Positions 28,175 to 37,630 of a DNA stretch of 64,000 nucleotides are shown here, piece by piece. The position numbers and the translations under genes are program-made. Below the pieces are notes generated by a model. That model saw nothing but the letters and a program-made list of their open reading frames with translations. It did no database searches and had not been told where the DNA came from. The stretch is from the NCBI RefSeq assembly GCF_001953745.1, contig NZ_LWLN01000001.1, forward strand, positions 1,488,001-1,552,000. Direction: 5' to 3'. The first letter of the stretch is position 1; each line of letters opens with the position of its first letter. The stretch comes from Natrinema saccharevitans (lineage in GTDB: Archaea > Halobacteriota > Halobacteria > Halobacteriales > Natrialbaceae).

Positions 28175-29893
28175 CTACTCTAATTCGTAGGTGTGAAGCC
28201 GATCGACGGCGATTCGGTACCAGATCGGAACTGAAAGCACGATTGCAACAATCATTGCCCAACTTGTTATCTCGACAATATCGTTTGAAACGGTGATAGC
28301 TAACGGCAGTAGTCTCGTGATCAGCGAAGTAGTGATCTCGAGGACCATCTCGGAATTGATGGTTGCGACTGCGATCACGATCGCCATGGAGAAGAGTGAG
28401 TAGAAGAGGTAAGCGGTCTTGCTTGGTGGGACTGCGACCGTCGACTGGCCGATTTCGGACTCTTGGAACCGGGGAAAGAGCGTTCCGATTCCGATCGACA
28501 CAACTGCTCCAATTGCGATAGCGACGACCGAAGCAACGGCAAGGACGGCTAGTTCGGACTGTGGTCGGTCTGCTACGATTCCGGTCCCGATCGCGAAGAG
28601 TACCGTTATCGGTGCGGCAGTCAACACAGCGACGATATATCCGTGGACAATCTGTCTCCCGGAGATCGGCGAAGACAACACGGCGGGTAGTGTTGCACCC
28701 TGATTACCCAACGGATTCAACGAGATTGCAGTTCCAGCAGTCCACGCACCGTACCAGACGACGGCCCAGGGTGCATACCAGGGAAGACTGCCGGTCGTAA
28801 GGAACTGTTCAGCGGCTGGGATCACGCCGAGAAGCGGTAAGGCGACGAAAACGATTTGTTTCGGTGAACGAACCAGCCGAATGAGCGTAGTACTCGCGAT
28901 TGCAAACGTTCCCTGCGAAGTACATATTCTCGCGAGGGCTGTTTCGAACTGGTGATCCGGGGGCAGGCTATCGTCGTCGGATTCAGAATCGTCAGCGGTG
29001 ATCACTAGGTCGCCGCTCCACGCGAACCGGGCAGCAGGGATCGCACAACCGATCGCAATGGCTGTCAAGAGCCCGAAAAAACCGGTCAGAAGGGGCGCCG
29101 TAATCGGCGTAGCTCCCTCACCCGCGACCGTCACCAGCGCTAAATCACCGAACCACGTAAGCGGGGGAGCAGTCAACGCCGGTTCGCCGGTTTCGATTAT
29201 CGCGTCCCAGTAACCGGTCACCGCCGTGCCGAAATAGAGACCGGTGAGCAGAAGACCGATCAACGATTTGTATCGAAGCAAGGTCTGGGAGCGACGGACG
29301 ATCCCTTTGATGATCAACCCGAGCGGATATCCCGCGGCGACTGCACTCACTACCAGTACTGGAGTCAGTACAACGAAACCTATCACGTTTTGGTACGACT
29401 CGGAGCCGACGGAGAACCCGATACCGGCTGCAACGGTGATCGGTGTCACCACTGCGAGAAACTTCACGCTAGATGAGATCACGTGAGCGAGAACGAGGTC
29501 CGGGACCGTTCTAATCGTCAGGTAATGGCTGTTGTTCGTGACGTTACTCTCCTCGTTTACACCGCTCCATACGTTCAAAATCAGTATGAAGAGGAATAAT
29601 CCGCCGAACCCTGCCCAGAACATGGACGTAATAGAACCAGTCAGTAGGTAATCCGTCCCGATTGTTTCCGAAGACGTGTACGCGACCCTGATCAGCAGAA
29701 CGTAAAAGATAGAGAGGAGCACGGAAAAGAGCAACCAGTAGTCCTGTCTGAGCATCCATCGGTATCCACGACGGATATCGACCTGTGAGAGCTCTAAACT
29801 CGCCCTCACGGAGGGAATCGACTGGTTGATCCGCTCACGTGGATCGTTAGTCGCTTCGGTACATTCTTGGACGGGCGTATTTTCTCCTACCAT
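28175..29893 (-). CDS. ABC-2 type exporter permease (large, fused form)
   Basis: The 572-residue membrane protein has about twelve helices in two halves, joined near residues 300-320 by an acidic loop (ADDSESDDDSLPPD). It is therefore like two six-helix permeases in one chain. It lacks the short motifs of importer permeases, and no binding-protein gene is present, so export is likely. The ATPase gene lies 37 bp upstream, on the same strand, forming one transporter operon. The cargo is unknown; a product of the island or self-protection are the two leading options. Confidence 0.8.
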   Translation of the reverse strand: MVGENTPVQECTEATNDPRERINQSIPSVRASLELSQVDIRRGYRWMLRQDYWLLFSVLLSIFYVLLIRVAYTSSETIGTDYLLTGSITSMFWAGFGGLFLFILILNVWSGVNEESNVTNNSHYLTIRTVPDLVLAHVISSSVKFLAVVTPITVAAGIGFSVGSESYQNVIGFVVLTPVLVVSAVAAGYPLGLIIKGIVRRSQTLLRYKSLIGLLLTGLYFGTAVTGYWDAIIETGEPALTAPPLTWFGDLALVTVAGEGATPITAPLLTGFFGLLTAIAIGCAIPAARFAWSGDLVITADDSESDDDSLPPDHQFETALARICTSQGTFAIASTTLIRLVRSPKQIVFVALPLLGVIPAAEQFLTTGSLPWYAPWAVVWYGAWTAGTAISLNPLGNQGATLPAVLSSPISGRQIVHGYIVAVLTAAPITVLFAIGTGIVADRPQSELAVLAVASVVAIAIGAVVSIGIGTLFPRFQESEIGQSTVAVPPSKTAYLFYSLFSMAIVIAVATINSEMVLEITTSLITRLLPLAITVSNDIVEITSWAMIVAIVLSVPIWYRIAVDRLHTYELE

Positions 29894-29930
29894 AGTTTAT
29901 CGAAGGTGATCGGAGTTGCTCGGTGCTAGT

Positions 29931-30713
29931 TTAAATCGCGTCTTCGTCGGAGGTTATTTCCAGAAATACAGTCTCGAGATCAGTAGCCGTACCACGCTCA
30001 GCTTGCGCTTTCAACTCGTCGACAGGTCCTTCTGCGATGAGCCGTCCGTCGCGGATGACGCCGATTTCGTCGGCGACCTTGTCGACGATTGGGAGAATAT
30101 GTGACGACAGGAACACCGTCGTATCGTCGGACGCTAACTCGTCGATAGTCTCACGCACCGTTCTAGCGGCGATCGGATCGAGACCACTCGTCGGTTCGTC
30201 GAGGAAGACGACGTCGGGATCGTGAATGATCGTGCTGATAACACCTACCTTCTTTTTCATTCCGGTCGAATACTCGCCGATTCGACGGTGTGCGTCGCTT
30301 CGCAAGTTAAATTCGGTCAGCAGTTCCTCGATCCGGTCGTCGGCGCGATCGTCGGGGATTTCGTGAAGTCTGGCGAAGTGGCGGAGTTGCTCCCATGCGT
30401 TTAACTCGTCGAAAATCGGCGGTGTGGTGGGGAGATATCCGATACGCTTAGAGAGTTTTGCTCGATCCGTGATCGAGACACCAGCAACGGTTGCGCTACC
30501 TGCGGTCGGTTGGGTGAGAGTCGTCAATATTTCCATCGTCGTAGTTTTCCCCGCACCATTCGGTCCGAGGAAACCGTACACACTGCCGGCCGGGATAGAT
30601 AGTGAGAGGTCTTCGACGGCAACTTCGTCGTCGTAGCGCTTTGTGACCCCGTAAGCAGTTATCGCGTGATCTGAATCCCGCTGAGGTGAGCGCATTTGTT
30701 GCTCATTCTCCAT
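29931..30713 (-). CDS. ABC transporter ATP-binding protein
   Basis: The 260-residue nucleotide-binding subunit has Walker A GPNGAGKT (50-57), the Q-loop region after TLTQPTAGS, signature YSTGMKKK near 140, Walker B VVFLDEPTSGLD near 160 and the switch histidine in FLSSHILP. The sequence is of the DrrA/CcmA/Nod-type exporters that pair with ABC-2 permeases. It is followed by its permease at 28175. The A+T-rich stretch upstream (about 30760-30800) probably contains the operon promoter. Confidence 0.92.
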   Translation of the reverse strand: MENEQQMRSPQRDSDHAITAYGVTKRYDDEVAVEDLSLSIPAGSVYGFLGPNGAGKTTTMEILTTLTQPTAGSATVAGVSITDRAKLSKRIGYLPTTPPIFDELNAWEQLRHFARLHEIPDDRADDRIEELLTEFNLRSDAHRRIGEYSTGMKKKVGVISTIIHDPDVVFLDEPTSGLDPIAARTVRETIDELASDDTTVFLSSHILPIVDKVADEIGVIRDGRLIAEGPVDELKAQAERGTATDLETVFLEITSDEDAI

Positions 30714-30894
30714 ATTTGCTCAGTTATTGTTGTCGTTCACACCACCATAATTGTTTCGTACTGTGTGAATATATAAATATATCGAATTATGTATGGATTT
30801 TATAAAAACAGGTTATAGACAAAACCGTCGAGGAATAGGCACCCGGGGCGTTCTGACCGGGATAGAGGGCTTCAGATCGGTTTGTCGACTCGAT

Positions 30895-31578
30895 TTATGG
30901 CGAAACGTGACGGGTCGATTCGGATGTCTCTACGAACGAACTCGAGTGCCGTTCAACTCTCGGAAATACTGAATGATACTGCGAAATGAAAAGCGGCTTA
31001 TATTCGTCAGTATTTTCACGCACTCGCATAACGAGGAACTGGACTGTATCGTTCAACTGTATGTCGCGACTTTCCCTCACGCTATGCGTGACGTAGTTCA
31101 ACAGTGAGATGTAGGGTGTCGTCAATAAGTAGCGATCCTCCTCGATTTCTTCGAGTTCTCCCCATTCTTCCTCGTCCCAGTCGTATTGCTCCGAGATACC
31201 TTCCGTTAATTTATCCGTCGTGTCGTAGAGTAATTTTGCTGTGTACATGTCCGGATTCCAGATTGGTCGGTGACCGTCATTTCGGACCTCAGTTATCTCA
31301 GAAAGAAAGTTCCAGTCTTCTACGCCACCGTCTTCTCGCTGCAATCGATAGAGCAGTTTGTAATCGTGTTGTACGGGATGCGGAGAGAAGAGATTCCAGT
31401 CCGGTACTAATCGATAGATCGGTGCGAAGTACCGCGCCGGATTGAGTCGTTCCACTTTCATCGTCTCCTCGCGCGATTCCCACGCACATTTCCAGATCGT
31501 GACTATAACGAATAATGTGGCGGTACAGCCGATTAGTCCGGTTAGTACCTCTTCGATCATCACTCCGTTTATAGTCAT
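30895..31578 (-). CDS. Second SdpA/DUF5819-like membrane-anchored protein (orphan paralogue)
   Basis: The 227-residue protein parallels the one at 19332. It has one N-terminal membrane helix (about 11-30), then PDWNLFSPHPVQHDYKLLYRL (59-79), then PIWNPDMYTAKLLYDTTDKLTEGISEQYDWDEEEW and TTPYISLLNYVTHSVRESRDI. Both proteins share W-N-[LM]-F-x-P-x-P and about the same spacing between blocks. A longer, Ser-rich C-terminal tail is specific to this copy. Unlike the first copy, no HTTM gene adjoins it. It lies upstream of the first ABC exporter on the same strand and might serve the same HTTM protein in trans. Confidence 0.6.
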   Translation of the reverse strand: MTINGVMIEEVLTGLIGCTATLFVIVTIWKCAWESREETMKVERLNPARYFAPIYRLVPDWNLFSPHPVQHDYKLLYRLQREDGGVEDWNFLSEITEVRNDGHRPIWNPDMYTAKLLYDTTDKLTEGISEQYDWDEEEWGELEEIEEDRYLLTTPYISLLNYVTHSVRESRDIQLNDTVQFLVMRVRENTDEYKPLFISQYHSVFPRVERHSSSFVETSESTRHVSP

Positions 31579-31872
31579 TACAACAGTAAATTCTTACGAT
31601 AATGTGTTTGCACTTAGGTTAATCGGCCGGGTAAATTCTGGGAGTGGTGTAGAAATAATGCTGTTCGCTAGCTGATGGTGCGATGCTCGAGGCCTCTTCG
31701 GGGGACCAAGACGTGCGAACAGATCGAATCGTTCGAACACGTCGGAGCCCTTAGCTCGTGAGTTATCCCCGCCGCGTGTATCGTTATCTCGTCCAGTTAG
31801 TCCCTTTTGACTGGGAATAGAAGGTATTTAATAAATAGAGCAAGTATGGAATATTATCGGAGAGTCAGGTTC
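31579..31872. other. Divergent promoter region between the orphan SdpA-like gene and the GT8-like gene
   Basis: No gene is seen in these 294 bases. A TATA box tttaataaat at 31827-31836 sits about 37-46 nt before ATG 31873, whereas the in-frame ATG at 31846 would lie upstream of the expected transcription start. Confidence 0.45.
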
Positions 31873-32784
31873 ATGGATCGCGGAATAACATATATCGCGT
31901 TTGGAGACGTTTATAGACAACTGGCCGTCCAGTCCGCTGAACGGATATCCGAACTGGGTGATTGGCCTATTTGTCTCATTACAAATTCGAAGACACACAT
32001 CCGAGACGAGCTCTTTAAACACATCAAGATAGTACAGCCGGAATCTGTCTGGAGAAAGCACCGGTACGGCGGCGGTATAAAACCCGAGTTCTTCGGAGAA
32101 TCGCCGTTCGAACGAACGCTCTACCTCGATACTGACACCTACGTTGTCGACGGCGATGCGATCGACGACCTGTTTGCTCTTCTCGACGAGTACGAACTAG
32201 CTGCGGCACACGACACGGTCCGAAAACTCGAACACGAGTATGGGACAGTTCCGGACACGCTCGAGACATCTCCGGACGCGTTCCCGTGGCTTAACACCGG
32301 TGTGGTTGCCTATCGGAAGTCAGATTCGGTCTTAGATTTATTCCATAAGTGGAGATGGATATATCACGTACAAAGTACACGGATCGAAGGCATCAACGAT
32401 CAGGCAGCCTTTTGTGAAGCGCTGTACTACAACGACGTCATTCACACCGTGCTCCCCCCCGAATACAACCACCGCATCTCTCACGAGCAAACGTTGACTG
32501 GAGAAGTCAAGATCCTTCACGGTCCCGCTGACGACTATCCCGCCATAGCAGACTACATCAATGAGTACGTCCGGAATCGAGCGGAGAACGTAGAATCCAT
32601 CCTCCCCTACCAATCGATCAGTTACTACGTATTCTGGAACGAGGGTCACGTTCGATCGATCCCGGTACGGTTGACGTATCCGATACGGACCGAACTGGAA
32701 TACGGACTACGTCGTGCACGCCAGCTCGCGACACAGACGAAGAACAAGGCAGCGTCCGGTATCGAAACGGTTCTTTCTCGGTGA
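31873..32784 (+). CDS. GT8-like (GT-A) glycosyltransferase
   Basis: The 303-residue protein starts MDRGITYIAFGDVYRQLAV, the usual opening of glycogenin/GT8-like enzymes. It has the metal-binding TLYLDTDTYV motif (83-91; D86 and D88), followed by WLNTGVVAYRKS near 140 and the later NDQAAFCEALYY near 175. The late histidine in KILHGPADD near 228 is consistent with the second metal ligand. A transferase using a nucleotide sugar is expected, with an unknown acceptor. The start is set by the TATA position and by the family's typical N-terminus. Confidence 0.82.
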   Translation: MDRGITYIAFGDVYRQLAVQSAERISELGDWPICLITNSKTHIRDELFKHIKIVQPESVWRKHRYGGGIKPEFFGESPFERTLYLDTDTYVVDGDAIDDLFALLDEYELAAAHDTVRKLEHEYGTVPDTLETSPDAFPWLNTGVVAYRKSDSVLDLFHKWRWIYHVQSTRIEGINDQAAFCEALYYNDVIHTVLPPEYNHRISHEQTLTGEVKILHGPADDYPAIADYINEYVRNRAENVESILPYQSISYYVFWNEGHVRSIPVRLTYPIRTELEYGLRRARQLATQTKNKAASGIETVLSR

Positions 32785-33200
32785 ACGACCCCGTTCCGTT
32801 CCACGTCGGGAACCGTGGATGTGACGTCTCCCCAGTACCATCGTCTATGACACGTTGAAATTCGCCAGTGTGGCTCCGCATCGAATTCTCGTCCGCGTCG
32901 CTGCTACTCGCTGATCGGACCCGGAGAGAATCTTCCGACGCAGAACGGGCACGACGAACCGGCAAGAGCTCCAAGGCCCGCTTCCCGGTACGCCGTCACG
33001 AGTGCGTCCACTACCGACCTCTCGGCAGTGAGTCGCTGCGCCTGGATTCCTATCGATCGACGAACCAAACAGTGTCGGGATATCCACATAGCAGCCGTGC
33101 AGGATCAAATTCCGATCAAAACCACATCCAGCGTCCCCGTGACCGTATCGAAACCGTCGATGAAGATAACTTTTATATTAAAAAACGATAATACAATCGT
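32785..33200. other. Intergenic region before methyltransferase 3
   Basis: I see no supported gene in these 416 bases. The end of the region is A+T-rich, with a good TATA box (ttttatatta at 33171-33180) 21-30 nt before ATG 33201. Confidence 0.45.
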
Positions 33201-33965
33201 ATGGGAAACTGGGTAGAGGACGTATACCTGGAAAAATCGGATCTGTTCGCCGAAGTTCTCGAACGGTATGACGACCTAGCTGGCGACGAAGTGGAGATCA
33301 TTCTCGACCGAATGAAAGAGGAATACGGGGTAGAGCCGGAGTCGGTCCTGGACGTCGGCTGCGGACTGGGACGGCACGTGCTGGCGTTCGGTAAACGGGG
33401 GTACGAGGTTGACGGATTCGATTTCTCGCGGGAATACGTCCGAGAGGCCCGCCAGCGCGCCAGTGACCGCGACCTCGACGATCGCGTCTCGATCCACCAA
33501 CACGACATGCGCAATCTCGAGGAGTGGGACGACTCCTACGACCTCATCGTGAACTTTTTCGAGACGTTCAATTATTACGGTCGAGAGACGGACCAGGTAA
33601 TTCTGTCGGACATCTTCGACCTCCTCTCCGACGACGGCGTGTTCGCGGTCGAAATGACCAACAAGTCCAACCTCATTCACGATTTTAAACGGAATTACGT
33701 TAGCGAATACGACGATAGCATCTACGTAATCCGCGTCGATTTCGATGTCGAATCAGGTATCGAAACCGTTACGAATGATGTGTTCTGGAAACGGGAGGAC
33801 GGATTCGAGTATCGGGATCGAATGGTTATGAAACATCACCTCTATTCGCCCTCGGAATTCGGTCACATGTGTAAACGAGCGGGATTCGAGGATATCACCA
33901 TCGTTCCGAGAGGTGCGGAAGAACTCACAATAGACGTAGAATCAGTCGTCATACTGGCCAGTTGA
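33201..33965 (+). CDS. Class I SAM-dependent methyltransferase (paralogue 3)
   Basis: The 254-residue protein is the third member of the set. Motif I VLDVGCGLGRHVLAFG is at 49-64. DNA for residues 40-115 differs from paralogue 1 at a few bases only (for example aaacgg for gaacgg, ttcgat for ctcgat). The start and the region 116-220 are distinct, including NFFETFNYYG in place of NLGLTFGYYG. The last 35 residues match paralogue 2 closely. The three enzymes probably bind SAM in the same way and differ in substrate. The promoter is A+T-rich. Confidence 0.85.
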   Translation: MGNWVEDVYLEKSDLFAEVLERYDDLAGDEVEIILDRMKEEYGVEPESVLDVGCGLGRHVLAFGKRGYEVDGFDFSREYVREARQRASDRDLDDRVSIHQHDMRNLEEWDDSYDLIVNFFETFNYYGRETDQVILSDIFDLLSDDGVFAVEMTNKSNLIHDFKRNYVSEYDDSIYVIRVDFDVESGIETVTNDVFWKREDGFEYRDRMVMKHHLYSPSEFGHMCKRAGFEDITIVPRGAEELTIDVESVVILAS

Positions 33966-34013
33966 ACTCCTCAAACGTCAGAACTGCGCTTGGAAATATA
34001 CTGTATCGGGCCG

Positions 34014-34880
34014 CTAGTAGTGGCTCATCACACCACGTTTACGAGCGACCCGACTGGCGTAGTAGAACACGACGAATCCGACCAAAAAGTACGCCAGCCC
34101 CGTTCCAAGAAGTATCGATAGATCGACGAGGCTGAACTCCCAAAGCGCCGTTCCATCACGCATGGCGGTTTGGAGCATCGTCGAACCCTGTGCGAGCGGA
34201 AGAACTCCGACGAGCGGTGCGTCGGTGACCGGTGCAGCGATCAACCCGATGAGAACGAACTGCATGATGCTATTGATGCTGCTGATTTTTTTGTAGACGA
34301 GCGCGAGCCCGCCGATGCCGAAACCGATTCCGATCGCCGGCATGAGCGTCAGGATTGTGATCGGGATTACCGTCCAGAAATCTACAACGAGCCATCGCTG
34401 AGTCGTTACCATCATCAACAGTAGCACGACGAATCCCCACAGGAACGCAAACAAGACGTTCACGATTGTCTTGAGGCTCATAACGGTATTGAATCCGTAC
34501 GGGGACATGAACAACTGTTCGAGCGTTCCCCACCGCGACTCCGCGGTGACGTCCTGTTGGAGGCCCATGTACGCCGTCTGGGCCATCGTCCACAAGAACC
34601 AGCCGACGATAATCCCTTCAAAGGTCTCTCCGAACCCTTCAACACCGTTGGCGACCTGATCTACGATCGCCTGTCCGCCAAAAAAGACGCCGACGAAAAA
34701 CAGGTACATTGCCACGATCTGAAACGCGAAATCGATCGGATATCGGAGCATCAACAGTAGTTCCTTTCGAACTATCTCCCTGAACAATAAGTACGACCCC
34801 GCAACCGACACCTCGTCGTTACTGCTCGCTCTATTCAGAGGTCCGCCGTCTCGATTACTGGATCGATTCGGTGAACTCAT
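34014..34880 (-). CDS. ABC-2 type transporter permease
   Basis: The 288-residue protein has six hydrophobic segments with the ABC-2 permease layout. A cytoplasmic N-terminus ends in REIVRKELLLMLRYPID (about 32-48), and the last helix is followed by YASRVARKRG. The region RWGTLEQLFMSPYG near 115 is the conserved amphipathic element of this family. Its start overlaps the ATPase stop by four bases (ATGA-type), so the two are coupled. It is expected to export a lipid, polysaccharide or peptide; the cargo is not known. Confidence 0.9.
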   Translation of the reverse strand: MSSPNRSSNRDGGPLNRASSNDEVSVAGSYLLFREIVRKELLLMLRYPIDFAFQIVAMYLFFVGVFFGGQAIVDQVANGVEGFGETFEGIIVGWFLWTMAQTAYMGLQQDVTAESRWGTLEQLFMSPYGFNTVMSLKTIVNVLFAFLWGFVVLLLMMVTTQRWLVVDFWTVIPITILTLMPAIGIGFGIGGLALVYKKISSINSIMQFVLIGLIAAPVTDAPLVGVLPLAQGSTMLQTAMRDGTALWEFSLVDLSILLGTGLAYFLVGFVVFYYASRVARKRGVMSHY

Positions 34881-35938
34881 TCGTGGGACCTCCTCCCGGA
34901 GGAAGCGATCGATTGATCCGTTTCGGTCGCCGATCGTCGATCGTCGCTATTCTCAGTCAATGATAGAAAAACCTCTTCCAGATTCGTGTCGACGGTTTCG
35001 ATAGTTTCGATCGAAAGGTCCGCGTTCCGGAGCAAGTCGATCAGATCGTAGAACTCGTTGCTGGCGACTGTCACCCGGAACTGCATTCCTTTCGACCCGT
35101 GAGGTTTGAACCCGTCGGCATCGAACTTTCCCTCGAGATCGGTACGTATGTCAGAACACTCGCCATCGACGGTAATCTCGTACCGCGTCTTTTCGAAAAG
35201 GTGAACGAGATTGTCGACTGTGTCGTCGGCGATGATCTCACCGTCGTTCATAATAATGGCCCGATCGCAGACCTCCTCGATAACGTCCATATCGTGACTG
35301 GACACGAGGACCGTCGTATTCTCCCGCTCAACGAGTTTCTTGAGTACGTCTTGAAGTTCGAGTTTACTTTCGATGTCGAGTCCGAGAGTCGGTTCGTCGA
35401 GAAATAGAAAGTCTGCGTTTCGAGCGAGAGCACATGCGAGAGTGACCTTTTGTTTCTGTCCGCGTGATAATTCTCGAACGACGGTGTCGGCTTTGTCGCT
35501 AATATCGAACTGTTCGAGCAACTCTTCGTGACGCGCCTGGCGTTCTCGAGGATTGTTTCCGGCGAGCGCAGCGAAGAAGTCGAGGTTCTCCTCGACAGTT
35601 AACCGCCAGTACATGTTTCTCGCACCCTCGAATGTTCCCCCGATATGTTGATACGCCGTTTTCGGATCTTCTAGAACGTCGATGTCACCGATACGGACCG
35701 TACCCTCGGTCGGGACGATGAGTCCGAGGATACACTTGATAGTCGTCGTCTTACCCGCTCCGTTCGGTCCGAGAATTCCGACGGCTGTCCCCCTTTCGAG
35801 ATCAAAGTTTATTCCTTTGATCGCTTCGACGCCCTCGTCACCATACTGTTTCAACAAGTTCCGTACTGTGACAAATGAATCTTCCGCCTGATCAGTCTTT
35901 TCTCCACGTTTATGGATTTTCACAGCGGAATTGGCCAT
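34877..35938 (-). CDS. ABC transporter ATP-binding protein with C-terminal extension
   Basis: The 353-residue ATPase has Walker A GPNGAGKT (57-64), signature LSRGQKQKV near 165, Walker B FLFLDEPTLGLD near 183 and switch histidine VLVSSHDMD. After the ATPase core (ending near 255) comes about 100 residues with a beta-rich extension (YEITVDGECSDIR... FRVTVASNEFYDLIDLL), as in DrrA-like and gliding-type exporters. The ATG at 35938 is chosen over the far upstream open frame because an A+T-rich TATA region (near 35963) sits about 25 bases before it. Confidence 0.92.
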   Translation of the reverse strand: MANSAVKIHKRGEKTDQAEDSFVTVRNLLKQYGDEGVEAIKGINFDLERGTAVGILGPNGAGKTTTIKCILGLIVPTEGTVRIGDIDVLEDPKTAYQHIGGTFEGARNMYWRLTVEENLDFFAALAGNNPRERQARHEELLEQFDISDKADTVVRELSRGQKQKVTLACALARNADFLFLDEPTLGLDIESKLELQDVLKKLVERENTTVLVSSHDMDVIEEVCDRAIIMNDGEIIADDTVDNLVHLFEKTRYEITVDGECSDIRTDLEGKFDADGFKPHGSKGMQFRVTVASNEFYDLIDLLRNADLSIETIETVDTNLEEVFLSLTENSDDRRSATETDQSIASSGRRSHE

Positions 35939-36293
35939 ATTATATGTCTGCCCATCCCTTATTTTATTATTTCGGTTTGGAACTGTAGTATATTCCGTTC
36001 GACGGCGGTCCTGTCGGTCGTATATGGAGCGTACTCCCGTGTTCGATCGCATCCTCGAAGCGTTCCGGCGAGAGACGACCCAACTCCCGAAGGTCTCGAG
36101 TTCGAAGCGGTTGAGATCACGCCGGACTGGTCCGGTAAGCGTATCGGACTCGTCGAAGATCGAAACGTATCGGACCCGTAGAAAACCACATACTGTAGGT
36201 TTCGGATCGAGGGCCAATTCGACTGCGTATACAACGAGCAAGCGCAACGCAGTTGCCCGAACGGAGCAACCCACGGGTACGATCCCGGGGCGG
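35939..36293. other. Intergenic region upstream of the second ABC operon
   Basis: These 355 bases carry the minus-strand promoter of the ABC operon (TATA-like aaataataaaata near 35960). I see nothing else in them that I can support. Confidence 0.4.
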
Positions 36294-37358
36294 TCATTCG
36301 GCGCTTCGTCGCCGTACCTGAAGCCAGAAACTCGACGGCAATCCATGCGGATTCAGGTCGTACGCGTGTCGAAGTTCGCCGTAGTTCTCGATAGCTTTCG
36401 CGAGGCGGTCGGAATAGTCCCTGTGCATGAAATAGCTCGTCCAGAGCACCTCGTAGCGAGAATTTCCGAGCATCAATCCGTAGAGTAAGTATTGTTCGTT
36501 GAAGAACAATCTCCAGTCTTTTATCCACGTTTCGGGATACTCGTACGGGAGAAACACGTCGTGAAGGTGAACGAGTACTCCGTCTTCGAGACGAGGAAGC
36601 ACTTCAAGGTATTCGTAGACGACGTCGCTTCCGATCTTGACAACGTGAGTGCTGTCAATAAAAAGAATATCATCCTCCCTCAGTGATTTGAAAAAGTCGA
36701 GCGGAATGTCCTGGACTTTCATTTCCAGGATCGAAACAGACGAGATTCCCTCTAAACGTCGACTAGGGAACGGATCTATGACGATGTGTTCACTGTCAGT
36801 TTCGTTTTGTTCTCGAGCCGCTTCGATTACTTTGGTCGAATATCCGCCTCCGATTTCGATGATTCGATTCGGTGATCGATCGCGTACAATCGAGTATGCG
36901 ATCTCTGCGTCAATCGTCTCGAAAAACAGATTCCTACTGTAGTATCCATCGTATTCCTCGCTCGGAGGAACGATCGGGAACTGATCGTACTCTTCTTTGT
37001 ACTGGGATTCGAACTCGGAAAACCGCGTTAATTGTGACGACGCGTCGATCTCCATATCAGCAAAAATTTCCGACGGACCATCCCAGAGATCAGTGTCGAG
37101 CGTATCAATCTGCGGAATTGGCGAGTAATAGTCGCCAGTTTCTTCTATGTGTACACCCATATTCCGCCAAAAATCGTACGCGTCCTCGGAGAATAACGCT
37201 GGAATTGTGGCCGCCAATGCTGCTGGTTTTCCGCCGTGTCTCAGTACATGCCGGAGTCCGTCCGCGATTTCCGGAAAATCCTGTTCTAATTTCGTTACGA
37301 TATCGCGGAGCTGTTCGTCCGTTAACTCGTCGCTTTCCCAGAGGTTTAAACCTGTCAT
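36294..37358 (-). CDS. Class I SAM-dependent methyltransferase (type unrelated to the other three)
   Basis: The 354-residue protein has a long N-terminal region of about 150 residues. A class I SAM fold follows, with motif I RIIEIGGGYSTKVIEAA near 168 and acidic motif VIDPFPS near 195. Later come FIDSTHVVKIGSDV and LVHLHDVFLPYEYP, where the Asp/His pairs resemble the metal-assisted methyltransferases acting on sugars or glycans (for example the macrocin and cephalosporin-hydroxylase groups). It does not share the core of the three paralogues. It is transcribed in the same direction as the candidate precursor at 37631, 272 bp downstream of it. Confidence 0.8.
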   Translation of the reverse strand: MTGLNLWESDELTDEQLRDIVTKLEQDFPEIADGLRHVLRHGGKPAALAATIPALFSEDAYDFWRNMGVHIEETGDYYSPIPQIDTLDTDLWDGPSEIFADMEIDASSQLTRFSEFESQYKEEYDQFPIVPPSEEYDGYYSRNLFFETIDAEIAYSIVRDRSPNRIIEIGGGYSTKVIEAAREQNETDSEHIVIDPFPSRRLEGISSVSILEMKVQDIPLDFFKSLREDDILFIDSTHVVKIGSDVVYEYLEVLPRLEDGVLVHLHDVFLPYEYPETWIKDWRLFFNEQYLLYGLMLGNSRYEVLWTSYFMHRDYSDRLAKAIENYGELRHAYDLNPHGLPSSFWLQVRRRSAE

Positions 37359-37630
37359 AAACGCCGGTATACATTGTTTTTATCTGGTTGTCTTAACTTC
37401 TCCGGTGGTGGAAATAACGAGTGGCGAAAATCGCACAAAGCGATCCGGATCAAACTAGAAATCGCCCGTACCAACCGTTACGGTGAATCGAAAGCGCCCG
37501 CGGTCGCGAGTCAAGCACGCGTCGATAGAAAGAGACGAATCAGTTGGGATATTGGTACGCGAAAAATGTGCCGTTTCTCAGTGAATCGAGACTGATTTCC
37601 GTATCAGTCCGATGTTACACTACTCCCCGC
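37359..37630. other. Intergenic region between methyltransferase and candidate precursor
   Basis: The minus strand carries a TATA-like tttttat near 37376-37384 for the methyltransferase gene. No other feature is supported in these 272 bases. Confidence 0.35.
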
